Source: Halichondria panicea (taxonomy: Eukaryota; Porifera; Demospongiae; Suberitida; Halichondriidae). From it: 64,000 bases of DNA. The notes beneath the pieces were generated by a model. The model saw nothing but the letters and a program-made list of their open reading frames with translations. It did no database searches and was not told the origin of the DNA. Location: contig NC_087384.1 of assembly GCF_963675165.1 (NCBI RefSeq), forward strand, positions 3,362,315-3,426,314, in the 5' to 3' direction. This document shows positions 14,701 through 26,500 of the stretch, in pieces (position 1 is the stretch's first letter; each line of letters opens with the position of its first letter). The position numbers and the translations under genes were made by a program.

Positions 14701-17700
14701 ACGATTGTGCCAGCCGCCCCTTGGTTTTCTAGCTCCATTCCCGCAAGTGAAGAACAATTAAAGTGGGCACGAGCTTCACGCTAGATATACACAGAATAAT
14801 AAAAAGATCAATGTGGAAGAGGCTGTCGTGAATCAATTACTCACTAGAACAGCTGGAGTAACCATGTGAATCACACTATGATTAATAACTCCATTAATGG
14901 TATCCCAGTCAGGGTATGTAACATCGAACTGGATAGTACTAGGTGAAGGCATGTAGTACCTACATGTAATACAAACAAAAGATTGTAAAGTTATTTTGAG
15001 GGCAAAGATATTAAGGTGGCAGGCGTGAAATGAAATCTCGTCTATACACTAACCTTTCAGCAACGTTGAAATTCATTGGCAGCCCATTACTGTTTCTTGG
15101 TGTCCTAGGATTGCCATTATCATCTCTCCAGAAGGCAAACAGACTGGAAGCAAAGGCTAGGGCATGTGCAGTCTCGTGTTTTGCTAACTCCAGAATAAAG
15201 TCTGCAGCATTGCCGGTAACCCCCAGAGGACAGAAGTTGATGTTCCCAGCAATTGGTCGGTCCAAACTTGCTTCCATCTCACAAGCACGCGCAAATGCTA
15301 CAGTTTGAGCTCCACCATTGTTAGCATCAGGACATTGGTATCAATAGCCGAGATATAGAGGACCACATCGGCACCAGACACACCTATTCCGCCATTGTTA
15401 ACCTGCTCACAGTTGTTGGAACCCATGCCATTGCACTGAGTACAGCCCTACAGAGGCAGCATTATAGTGAAATAGGGGCAGTGAATGCTAACAGGAAGGT
15501 TATACCTACAAGATATAATTACAGTATTTATGTGCTCCAACAACTACATGTATCTATAATGAAGCACACTTAGCTACTGGATTAATCCAACAGAAAAAGG
15601 GGATTGAAAATGACTATGCTTTCCTGTGTAAACGGTAGAAACATTCCGCATTATATTTTGTGCTTGCAATTATTTCGTGGTTGATCATTCTGTGGTTGTA
15701 CTTAACTGCATGTTTCTAGCTCTCCTATCCACTAGCGATCACTCGGGGGCTAGGAGGTACTCTAGAGAAGTAAGTGTACACCACTGACTAGCTCTACATG
15801 TACATCTGTTTTCTTTACTTACGTTTTTTAATTTTTGTTGAATTTAGCTTGAACCACTCTAATGTCTTTTTTCTTTCCCTGCCGTGAAGCCAAAGCGAGC
15901 GAAGGACATTGCTTGACTTGGTTATTATGTATCTAAGTGCTACTTTATGCTATGAATAAGCTGTACTGTTCATAAATGTTTGCAGTATATAATTTAAACT
16001 GCTTTAGTTGTATAAATATATACTTTTAAACACATCACGTGCCTTTGACCTCCCACGACTTCATATTAAGGGCTACTCTTTCTTGTATATATAGTTGTTT
16101 CGTGATAGTGGCTGAGTGGGTTAGTCGATCGTTTAGAGCTAGGTTATCTTTACATCAACATTGAACAGTGATCAATTCCACTATTAATTTTTCAATGTAC
16201 AGCACATTGGGCAGTCAAGACAGGTAATGAGTATGCTGACTATAAATTCTATAGTTTTAGCCATAACGCAAAGTGTTTCACACGAAAATTTCGTTCCAAT
16301 CCCCCTTACTTACATGTACATACGTACGGCTAAGCACTTTCATGGTATTGTCATTGTGTATTTCAAACCTTCAAGTGCTCCTCTGGGATAGAAACTTCTC
16401 CACATGTAGTGCTTGATGCACAAGTAGAATTACAGCGTCTAGGTTCAAGAGACGTGGATGGGAAAAACGCCATTCCTGTGCAGGCACTGTAAACATTAGT
16501 AAACCACATGACTTGTATGATGTCATTGCTAAGAGTAAAGACATGCGTAATGCTTATATATGGTAAAAATTGTTCCAATAACATTATAACAATAAAAATA
16601 TTGTAAGCACAAAGTCAGAAAAATAATTAATGCTTATACCACACTTACGTCACCACTCATTGGTAGAATATTAGCATACAGCCCCAGGCATGCACAGTTT
16701 TCAAGTAGTTCTTTCATTTGTTCAAGAAAGTAAGTACAGAGAAAAGAGCCATACTTGACGGTAATAAGACTCAAAGCGACGGCAGAAACATGGAAGGTGC
16801 TCTCCAACAAGATGGCTATAAGCTTCCATGGGTCCATGGACGTGGTTTAGATACCAAGAAGAGCTTGCAACTCCAGTAAGGGACATCGAATGGTCAACGC
16901 TTGGACCAGGAAGCTCTTGAGCATCTGTAGGAGTCGACGTGTTGCTCAACTAGCTCTTTGACGGCTGCAAAATCCGGCATAGTCTCGTTCTTTTTTGCAG
17001 TCTGCATCGTGGATTGAATTGTTGCTAGGGGGAGGTCTTTTTATAGTGCTACGGTCACGTGGTATAAGTCAGATATGCCACACCTACTCGGAGGATATGC
17101 ACCCCATATCCTCCTCTTAGATGTGGTATATATCCTATACATAGAGGTCGCAACAAATATATGTACTTACCGTTCAAACAGCAAATTTACTTGGATTCGA
17201 TCCACACTCAAACTGTCTTCAAAGAATTGGATGAGCTTGGGAACTGTTTCCGTCTGTAGAAAATGAGTCATTTCTGTAGATAAGATGACAATTAATAACT
17301 TACCCTGAGCATGGCTGACTTATCGTTTGGGAGCCTGTGACAAAAGCATGGTAAAAAGTGATTGGGATCAGGTGGCATATACGGCACCGGATGTGGAAAC
17401 GCCCTAATTTTTATTATTTTCCCTAAGATAACCCGAACCCCTCCCCCTTCAAAATTACATCCAGTGCCGTATATGCCACCTGACCCAGTGATTGTACCAG
17501 ACCATGAACGCAAAGAAAGTAAATTCGGCATGCAGCCCAGTAATTTAAAGAACATACGCATTATCCACTGAAATGTCAAAAATAGGGACTATCCGTATGG
17601 TTTCCCTGTTACTCTGTCTGGTCACACGTCCACCAGACACCTCCACCCCAGTGATAAACTGTGTGTGCAGAAAGTGAACCAATTATTAAATAAATTAGCA

Positions 17701-17833
17701 AATCACTCACATCTTTGGCACTAGGAGTGGCATGGTAGTGGGCTGAGGCTAGGCTCACACAGACTAGAACTAACAGGATACATGGGATAGCAGTAGCCAT
17801 TAGTGATACATGTAGACTCCTCGGTCTACTCAT
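11736..17833 (-). CDS. Secreted, probably GPI-anchored leishmanolysin-type (M8) zinc metallopeptidase, about 653 aa, one apparent frameshift
   Basis: Sixteen exons: 17711-17833, 17558-17658, 17304-17334, 17171-17253, 16369-16486, 15054-15447, 14845-14959, 14673-14780, 14465-14541, 14245-14355, 13535-13646, 13415-13477, 12980-13162, 12752-12829, 11979-12059, 11736-11918. The Met at 17800 begins a clean signal peptide ([20 protein letters not shown]) and is preferred over the Met at 17833. Family motifs in order: [12 protein letters not shown], zinc motif HETAH with flanking ALAFASSLF, the third ligand in REARAHFNC, Met-turn NEAMTG, ALEDSGWY-like AAFEDSGWYDVNY, and many paired Cys. The extreme C-terminus is hydrophobic with no cytoplasmic tail, as in GPI signals. 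Around 15344-15350 one base is missing within the large exon: ..LYISAIDT continues as [11 protein letters not shown] only in the next frame. Every other phase agrees. It could be a recent pseudogene, an assembly error or a real lesion. Confidence 0.85.
16640..16990 (-). other. Unassigned open, protein-like stretch in M8 intron 4
   Basis: The minus strand of this 680-bp intron carries two open frames, one with [20 protein letters not shown] and one with [20 protein letters not shown], separated by a frame change. Codon content looks less random than the surroundings. The flanking M8 exons join in phase without it. It may be an old transposon or gene fragment; I cannot assign a family. Confidence 0.25.
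17361..17487. repeat. Foldback element in M8 intron 2
   Basis: Left arm 17361-17394 (starts ATTGGGATCAGGTGGCATAT) and right arm 17457-17487 are near-perfect reverse complements, with a roughly 60-bp loop. The arms share a GGCATATACGGCAC core. It lies in the intron between 17335 and 17557, and its symmetry creates matching open frames on both strands. It is best read as a small MITE. Confidence 0.8.
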
Positions 17834-17925
17834 AGATGTAGGAGAGAGGGATTGGAAACGGAAGTAGATTTCAATGTACTTCACATATGACCTCGATAAA
17901 CATCCTCGCCTCGCTTAATGAGGGC
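17815..17925 (-). repeat. Arm of an inverted duplication overlapping the M8 5' end
   Basis: Read on the minus strand this block is similar, in opposite orientation, to 19288-19380: shared blocks are GATGTAGGAGAG, GGAAACGGAAGT and CATCC-CGCCTCGCTT. It covers the upstream Met at 17833 and the presumed 5' UTR of the M8 gene. Related GGAAACGGAAGTGG sequence recurs near 35290 and 54150. Confidence 0.6.
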
Positions 17926-19287
17926 TAATTTATTCCCCAGTAACCTCGCGGGTAACTGAGATTATTGCAAATCTAGGATTTTATGAGTTGTCACTAGTAT
18001 TCTGTCAAGTTTTCCAGTATCCAGTGCAACTGTGCTTTATATAGATAGTGAATAACCATTATTCAAGCTCTATTTACCGTTGCAACTATCTTCTTCATTG
18101 AATTTAGGTAAGTTTAATCTTGTATTGTACACATTTATCCCTTTTTCTCTGAAATGATTAATGTTTAGGTCGTATACTTCAATATGCTTGTTGGTAAATC
18201 ATGTGGTATCACCCCAAGCCAAAGAAAATTAGTCATACATCAGCTGGTAGAATTTAGTGCTAGAAAAAAGTTGAATTAAAGAGCACCACTAAAGATCCCT
18301 TTTTTGGGAATATGCTAAGCGTTACAGAAATTTTAATTTTAGGTATACATTCCCTTATGATTGGTGATCACCCCAAGAGCATTAGTTTTGGATCAGGTGG
18401 ATGTATAGCTTTTGTGTGCATGAATGTGTAGTCACCTATTTTTACCTCACAATTGTTATTGGCCCGGTAGTAGATTGTGGTGAAGGGCCTGTAGGCCCGA
18501 GATATTTAACTACTACAAATGCTGTTTCATCTATATTTTATATAGCAATACCTCGCAAGCCAAAACGTACTGAGTACGCTGAAGAAAAGAAGACAGAAGA
18601 ATACCGAAGAATACCCCTCCTCTCTACACCCCTACACGTCACCGCCCTCGTAAATGTTATTGGCTATTCCGGCTATATATACACTCTTGTATACCTCACC
18701 AGCTTCTCTCCATCTAAGACTGTCTGATAGAGTGCTAAACTAATCATAATTATAGCTGTAATAATCATTTTTATCGTGTAAGTTGTTAATGTTCGATTTG
18801 ATCCCACTCGTTTTACACTTAGAAAGCAACTGGCAGTGCTGTGGAGTGTTTTGCTGTCTCCAAGTGTATGTAATTATACTTAATGAATTGGAAATTGAAA
18901 TGTACGCTCACCAGCCTAGTATATATAGAAACTTCGTACAACTGATTCATCAAAAGTGAAAACAATTAAGAAAGTTACATGGTGTATTATGTATCTTGTC
19001 GTGTGAATGATCATGGTTATTGCCTCAAACTAGTGGACTTCTTGATGGTTTTCTTTTTCATTTAAGTTTAAGTTGGCAGCAAAAGAGAAGCCTCTGACAG
19101 TCACAAATACATTCACAATTTCAGGGAACTAAGCATCCTCTGATGATTTTATATCTACTGTGAAACAAGTATCCAATACCACTATATAGCTCTGCACATT
19201 CTCCTTACTATTACCATGTACCAATGCACTGTTGATTGAGTCTCTTTGCCTCTTCTTTCATACAATGAGTTTTCCTCATTTGAGGCA

Positions 19288-19380
19288 AGAAAAGAAGACA
19301 AGAAAGCGAGGCGCGGATGTTTTTCGAGGCCCACTTCCGTTTCCACTCTCCTACATCTACGGTCTACTCTACTGTTTATT
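19288..19380 (+). repeat. Second arm of the inverted duplication shared with the M8 5' end
   Basis: Contains AAGCGAGGCGCGGATGTTTT and CACTTCCGTTTCCACTCTCC, the reverse complement (imperfect) of 17815-17925. The two arms enclose about 1.4 kb and could be terminal repeats of one element or two insertions. Confidence 0.55.
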
Positions 19381-19997
19381 ACCAGCCTCGATTCCAGGCC
19401 GCTGGGCTCATAGCAGAGCTAGCTGTACCCTAGCCCTAGCTTTGACCTTTGATCAGGAGGCGGTACTACTAAGCGCAAGCTAAGGTATACAACTTAACTA
19501 TTATAGCTAGCTTACAGGATCAGGTGGTTGCAGGATCACCAGTTTTCACATCTCAGACTGTTCCTTACATCTGTCCATGTGAGTGACCATTATTATGCCA
19601 GCCTAGAAAGTCTTGATAGTGATTATAGGGCTCTCAGAAAGACAAGCAATCAAGCTGATGAGACTCCCTTTGTTAAATATCTAATAACATAATTATTATT
19701 GACTCTGCCAATTGTATAATTTATATCCCCGGCCCCACCTACGTACGTACGTGATTAATTAATACCAGTAAAACCTCTATTTAAAGCGCCATTTAAAATA
19801 ATCACGTTTTGCAAGACTATGTGCACAAATAATGTCGCATGTTTAGAGTGTCGCCTTAACCAGGCCAAGCCATAGACTAATTACATGTTTCATGGATGCC
19901 TAGCAGGTCTCTTTTTGTGAAAATCTAAAAAAACACCCACACCTAGCGCCAGCGCCTTACCCTTATAAGGCTCATTTGTTACCACAACTTACCATTA

Positions 19998-20410
19998 CGT
20001 TGGGGAAGCCGCCTTAGTTGGGCGTGGCCCACCCTGGACGCTCACGTAGGGTTGGGCACCACTGCAATCAGCCACTGGTACTTACTTAGCTTTAGTGTGT
20101 TGCTATAAGCATGAATATGATTAATCCTAAGTAGGCGGTAACCTCAAAGCTCAGTTAGAATGCTACTGCAGGAGTCACTTTGGATGCTACTAGCTCTCCT
20201 GGATCAAGCTGGCTTGTTTAGTATTGTTGCATTTTACTAGTTACTGACTCGTTCATTAATGATGAGCCACGCCTTCAGCACTTGAACTCTGCAATCTGAT
20301 TGGGCTGTAACATTTCTACAGCAGGATGCAGCAGGAACAAAACCTTACATTGCAGTGGTGCCCAACCCCACGCAGTTGGTTGGACTCTGCCCAACTAGGG
20401 AAGCCTAACG
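19998..20410. repeat. Foldback element with about 65-bp inverted arms
   Basis: Left arm 19998-20068 and right arm 20349-20410 are imperfect reverse complements. Both carry GGGTTGGGCACCACTGCAAT in the appropriate orientation and both end in a CGTT-GG motif. The interior is about 280 bp and non-coding. The right arm's GTTGGGCAGAGTCCAACC (reverse complement) recurs alone at 56465-56482, so this is a dispersed family. Confidence 0.7.
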
Positions 20411-20579
20411 ATTTTTTACAAGAGGCAAAAACTATACATGTATATACTCTCCCTATTTTTTTTTTTTTTTTGATTCTATTTTTATTTTTACCGGCCTGCC
20501 TGGTCCATAAATTGTTGATGAAAGTCCGTGAAACTTGCTAAATAGAGATTATATGGTAAACCACTTTCCTCATTTAGCA

Positions 20580-23500
20580 ATGTCCAAAATTAAGAAGAAA
20601 CAGCGAAGTGCAGCCAATACAACTGAGTCAGCAACTCTCTCTGTGAACGAGAAGATTCTTCATGAGTCTTTCCAGCTGTATACAGACGAGGAAAAAGGTT
20701 TGAACCTCTTAACTGAATCCTCTTGAGTCAAAAGTTTATTAAGTGGATTGGTATAACCATAGTAACTCGTAAATGAACATAATTGGTGGTCGAGTGCACG
20801 AATCTAGACTTCATGCAGCTGTTCTTCCTACTTTTTTAAAGCTTGTTTTTGTCTTTAGCTCTAGAGATTTATGGTAATAAATCCAGCGAGCCCGAGAGCA
20901 AGTTGGTTTACGTTTAACATGTACAACAAATATTTGCATGGCTACATGTATCATCATAACTGTGTGTACATGATGTCACGCTGTGAGCTCCTGCTGCTGT
21001 ATGCACTCTCTCAGGGTTGATAGTTTTGGGTGAGAAAGTTGGATTGACTCTTTTGGCACCGAGGAAGAAAATCACAGTGCTGCTCATTGGGAACCACTCC
21101 GCTGGGAAGAGCTCATTCATCAACTGGTGTGTAATGTTTTGTGTGGTGCATGACCGATGGGTATTGCAGGCATACTCCCTTTAGGACTGAAATGTGACGT
21201 ACATGTACGTATAACTAAAAGAATTTCCCTCCTAATTATCCAAGCAGTACACTCATGGAGCTCTTCATGCAACAAAATTTCTTTTAGGTACACGTACGGT
21301 AATAAAAGCTGATTGGTGCGTGTGCGTGTGCGTGTGTGTGTGTGTCTGTATTCCATCTGTAACGGCTTGAAAAGCGAGGCTTCTATAAATTATAGGCTTC
21401 TAGCCATGTTTTCTTGACATGTCAGGGCTGCATCCAGGATTTTGGATCAGGGGAGGCAAATTGGGCAAATTAAAAATGTAGGAGGGGCGAAGTCATCAGA
21501 ATTATAGCAGTACAAATGAATCTGCCAGATCCTAGGGGGGGCGAAACTGTGCCCAGGGTGGGAGAATTACCCCCCTCGCCCCCCCCTCAATGCAGCTCTG
21601 CATGTGTTTCAATTAATGGTCATGTAAAATCTTTAAAGCAGTCTTGCATTTTGACTTGTACATTTGCTCATTGACAGATAATGCACGTACATTATATATT
21701 TGTAATCTTACGGTGATGCGTTCTTATTCATGTAAATGAAACTGCCCTCCTACTTTAGCTTGACTGTTTGTAAGTCACAGATTTCCTTAGTCTTGATTGT
21801 TGTACAGATCGATACTCGTTACTTGCCATGGATGCCGAATTCATATATGAAATAATTATACCTGTAACATTGCATGCCTGTATAATTACATAGTTATATA
21901 ATATACATTACAGGTACATCGAAGAGCATGTTCAAAGGACATCAGTCGCCATAGAAACTCAAGGTTTTACGCTAATCACAAGTGGAAAGAAGAGAGAGTC
22001 CTTGACAGTAAGTATGCTGTTTGTTGGGATACATGTACCGTAGTGCAAATGCGTGATACGTACTATCTAACTATTTATGCGAGCACCTATCATACATGTA
22101 CATACTTTTGCATTGCACAATTAATTTGAGACCTGTGCAATCCCTATTGAAATCGCGGCGTTTCATCGAGGAAATAATTAATTGTATTTTGGAGGGCCAA
22201 AGCGCATTATTCGTTATTTTATACTCGCATAAATACAGTACGCCGTGTAAAGATACGTGATTCTAGAGAATTGTCTGTCTGCACAGTGAAGAAGACAGAT
22301 ACATGCCATGTATACACTTGAGACAAAACTTATTGGTACAGTCATGTACATAACATATGGATCGATCAAATATTAGTGTCACTTTGTCATTCAGTAGTTT
22401 GTCTACTCAGATCACACTGTCGTTGAGGTCTAAGATAGCCTTGAGGTCTTCTCTGGTGAGGTCTGGTCCGTCAGTTGGGGAGAGAAGTAGTGGTTCTAGG
22501 CCCTGGGGGTTACTCCAGGGGGCAGGGAGGACGGTCTGGGTAGAGCTTTGGGGGTCTGTAGAGGGAACAGGGATAGTCATGTCTACTGTTTAGTAGCATA
22601 TGTACTTATAATTATGTAAACATACAAAAGTAATTTGGCCTAGAAATTAAAGTAGTGTAAGGTTATACACACCCTTATAACTGCAACTTTCTTATAACTG
22701 CAATAGACGTACAGCCTTTAAATATAAGATCTAGAGTTACACAAATCTACATGTACCGCACACCTTTCTTGCTGTCATCCACCACCCATCCTCTGGGTGT
22801 TGAGGCCAGGTTGAATGACTGTCCAGGTAGTCGTGGAATGTCCTTAAATGAATCTACGTGGGGATGAACCAAAAACTGAACGAACTCAGGGTAGACAATA
22901 AGTCCTTTCCCCTCTCCCGTAGGTGGTGGGGGTGGGTAGTGGGTTGTAGCTTGTGCTCTGGGTATGGGGGTATGAGGTGATTGTGATGGTGTAGATCGGG
23001 GCAAGTGGGTGGGGGAGATCATCTGCTCTTGCTTTCTCTTATTGCCTGCAGCGGGTTATCACGTGTTCTTAACTGACTGTCACACTGACTTGTAACTCAT
23101 ATCATGTATAGCAGCTGATAAGCTGCTACACATGTATTTAGATGAAGGCTTGCTTCTATATATCTAGTAAGGCTCTGCAGAAATGGAATTATTGCTACTA
23201 CCAATAAGAAATTACAAGAGGTGCTTGTACGTGTGTTAGCTAAATTACCTCTGTTTTTTTGTAACGTTCCAGGTTGCTTCTCTTCAGCTTGTGGAGGACT
23301 ACTCATCTTCTTGGTTGCCACTTCAGACAGGGCTCTTGCAAAGTGCTTATCAACCAGATCCTTGGCACTGTTCATCTTTCTGCCTTGTTCTCAGTCTTTG
23401 ATACCAATTGTGATGATGTTCCTACTAACACTGCTCAGGGTAGCTTAATACAAATTTCCTTCTATTTCTTTACTCTTTATTCTGCTGTGTGCACAATTAC

Positions 23501-26500
23501 ACTATGGTCATAGGACACAGACATACCTAACTGTACTCAATGATAGCTCATAGGAACTGACAATTAAAAATAGCTCTTTTAATGGGAATTTTATTCTCCA
23601 TTAATCTCACACTTCGTAACAACAAAGGGACTTCAAAGGACACACAATTATTACCTATCTTTGAAACAGTCTTAGATTGGGACAATGATTTCAGTTCATG
23701 TTCATAGCTATACTCTGAAATGATGGACATAATTGCTGACTATTAGCGCGAGAGCGAGAGAAATGAGCATAGTTTTTCCTGGTTGATTTGTGTTTGCTAG
23801 TACGATATAATTATGTATATATCACCCCCCCCCCCACACACACACAGGGAATGACCACACTGCATGTGTTTCCTCACATTAGAGACTTGGAGCATATTGA
23901 AGGTAATCAATTCCCCATCTTACATGTGTACGTATCATTCACATTTCATTGCATATATGTTTTCTTTAGGCCAATTGCTTGTTTGTGCTGAGTGTAATTA
24001 AACTATAAGAGTATGCATTTAAGGTACCGGAGTATAAATTAAAGCATGGATTTCAAGCTACATGTACGTACACGTACATGTACATCTCTGTAAATGTGAG
24101 AGATTTAGTACAGTGAGTTTTGTGCCATGCCTAGTCGGTGTGTAATGAGCATGCAAAGAAATGTGTACAAATGTTCAGCTAAATCTGAGCTTCACATTGT
24201 TATCAGATTTATCATGTCCACTTTTCTGTAGACCAGCGTATAGCAAACCAAAAGATGGTTGCAAAGAGTGTATAAATTATATTGTTTATTGCTTACATGA
24301 CTACGACTTCATTGGTGGAGTCCTCTGTATTTAGTTACTACATGTACTTAGGGAATACTAATGATGCGAGGTCGTGGCTATAATTATATGCAGTACTTAA
24401 AGAAAGGCTCTTGTAGTGTACGTGCACGTATGTATATATATTAGGCAATAATTTAGACATTCAAGCTTTATGAGATTGTGGGAGCTAGGGGACACTGGAC
24501 TAATAGTCTGAGTTCATGTGTACAAAGAGGAAGTGTGCATAGTGTTAGTTTTAGGAGAAAGGGTGTCATATGCCGCAACCATGCATCGTGTAGGAAAGTT
24601 GTCTAAGCATTGTTTGAATGTCATGCAGTAGCCCACGACTAGTAATGTTAGTCGTTGCTTTGTGATGACTCTTCTGTTGTGTGCAGGTGTGGTGGATTAT
24701 CTGGACACCCAAGTGTCTACCTCCAAGCAGAAGAAGTTTAACCTGGTGACGTTTATAGACTCACCTGGACTTGTGGATGGTGATATGAACTATCCCTTTG
24801 ATGTAAATGAGGCCATTATCATGCTGGGAAACACGGTTGACTTGATCTTCGTGCTTTTCGATCCGTTAGGACAAGCACTCTGTAAGAGGACACTCAATAT
24901 CCTTGGTGAGAATTTTTAGGTGGTATAATTGTGTTGCATGCCATGCAACACAGTGCAACATACTACATACACAGTCATACCCATATACTAGTAAAAGTGA
25001 TTTAATTGGCCCTCATTTTAGTTCCCATTGAAGCACTCATGTATGTGCTCTATGTGCTCGCTATATTATTACTACCTGCAGAGGAGCTAAGTAAGCAGAA
25101 TTCCGGAAAGTTGAAGCTGTTCCTTAGCAAGGCCGACACTGCCGGGCTAGAGAAAGACAGGCAGGTGAGATATCAGTGTTGCCAAGCACATGTACATTTA
25201 TGAGTCCCTGAAGGCTTAATGTTATATTTGTGTTTCCGAGAAAGGGTTAATAGTTTGTATCACCACTCACAGTTGTAGGATGTGTATGTTAACAATATTA
25301 TTAGGCTACTGTGCATTACATGCACTTTTTCTACTACACGTACAGCGAGTTTTGATTCAAATCACGCAAGAGATCTGCAAACGACCGGGACTGAATAAGG
25401 CTGGGTTTGACATGCCAGCCATTTTTGTTCCCACTCTGGCTGAAAAGGTACATGTACATGTATAACTTTTAGCCTATAATAACACAGCTATACATGTAGC
25501 TGTGAAGTGTTTGCTATGTAAAACTTACAGCATCCTTTTTAGCAAGAATCATAGTCGATTATTTCCGACTCTTTTTCACCGTTTGCTGCATGTGTAACTG
25601 CAAGTATATGACATTGTGTGTATTTATAGTCTGCTAGTACTGTTAGCTTTATTGCCATGAATCTTTGGCGCCTCCACCGAGGTATCAGCACCCGCGGCGC
25701 TTTCATTATACCATAATTATATAGTATACTTTAATCTTTATGCTTGGATTCAGAGTTCTAAATGCGAGAACCAGATTGAAGAGTTGTGCTTGGAGATAGA
25801 AAATACCATCAATAGGAGCATACAGAATACCCTCAATACACTGGAGAGAGACGCTCAGCTCATTGTTAACAAGATAAATGAAAAGCAGCAACATGACAGG
25901 TGAGATAGAATTTTAACTCTGAGGCAGCGTATGTGATCATGGCCGGGTTATAGTAGTCTGTCAGTGTGTTGTTCTGTTTTTTTTTTGTTACTCTGAGTCT
26001 ACTCACTTTGATACCAAAGTATGCGCTTATACATGTACATGTACATGTACATGCCTATATGCTATACATGTATTCGAGTAAGCCCAGTTTCTGCGGTAGC
26101 TGTATATGTTTGGTGGCTCGATCCTAATGTTGCTTTTTCTTTCCCGGTACCCTCTTTTTCCATAATAGCGAGATTATACGAGACTAAGAATGTGCTGGCT
26201 TAGTAGAATCCATATATGGGATGTGTTGTACAAGTACAGTATTTATAGACTGAGTCAATTCATCACAGTGCTGCATATTTTTAGTTTGAAACTACAACAC
26301 ACTCCATGTTCTTTACATGGCCGTCAAAAATGCACGTTGTCATTTTAACTGCCTGCAATTTTACTCTATAGTGCTCAGAACCGAGCCAACTTATCATCCA
26401 AATGCCGTGGCGTGGTGCTCTATCTGTTAGCGATATTCCTCTTCCTCTCATTCTGTATCCCATTCGCTCACAAGGTTTCAGTTGGATCTCTGCAATTGGA

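Larger units (their letters stand above)
17834..20579. other. Divergent intergenic region, M8 gene to GTPase gene
   Basis: No convincing gene. It holds the second arm of the inverted duplication (19288-19380), an isolated AGCCTCGATTCCAGGCCGC foldback arm (about 19386), an ACGTACGTACGTAC run near 19740, and the long-armed repeat at 19998-20410. A frame at 18401-18727 is open but has no recognised motif. Promoters of both flanking genes must lie here. Confidence 0.5.

Noticed and set aside
15030-15308. Plus-strand open frame opposite the M8 zinc motif
   Set aside because: Antisense shadow of the best-conserved M8 exon.
17362-17571. Open frames on both strands in M8 intron 2
   Set aside because: They arise from an inverted repeat and an antisense exon; no independent gene.
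18401-18727. 108-codon plus-strand frame upstream of the GTPase gene
   Set aside because: No recognised motif, no convincing splice context and composition like the surrounding spacer.
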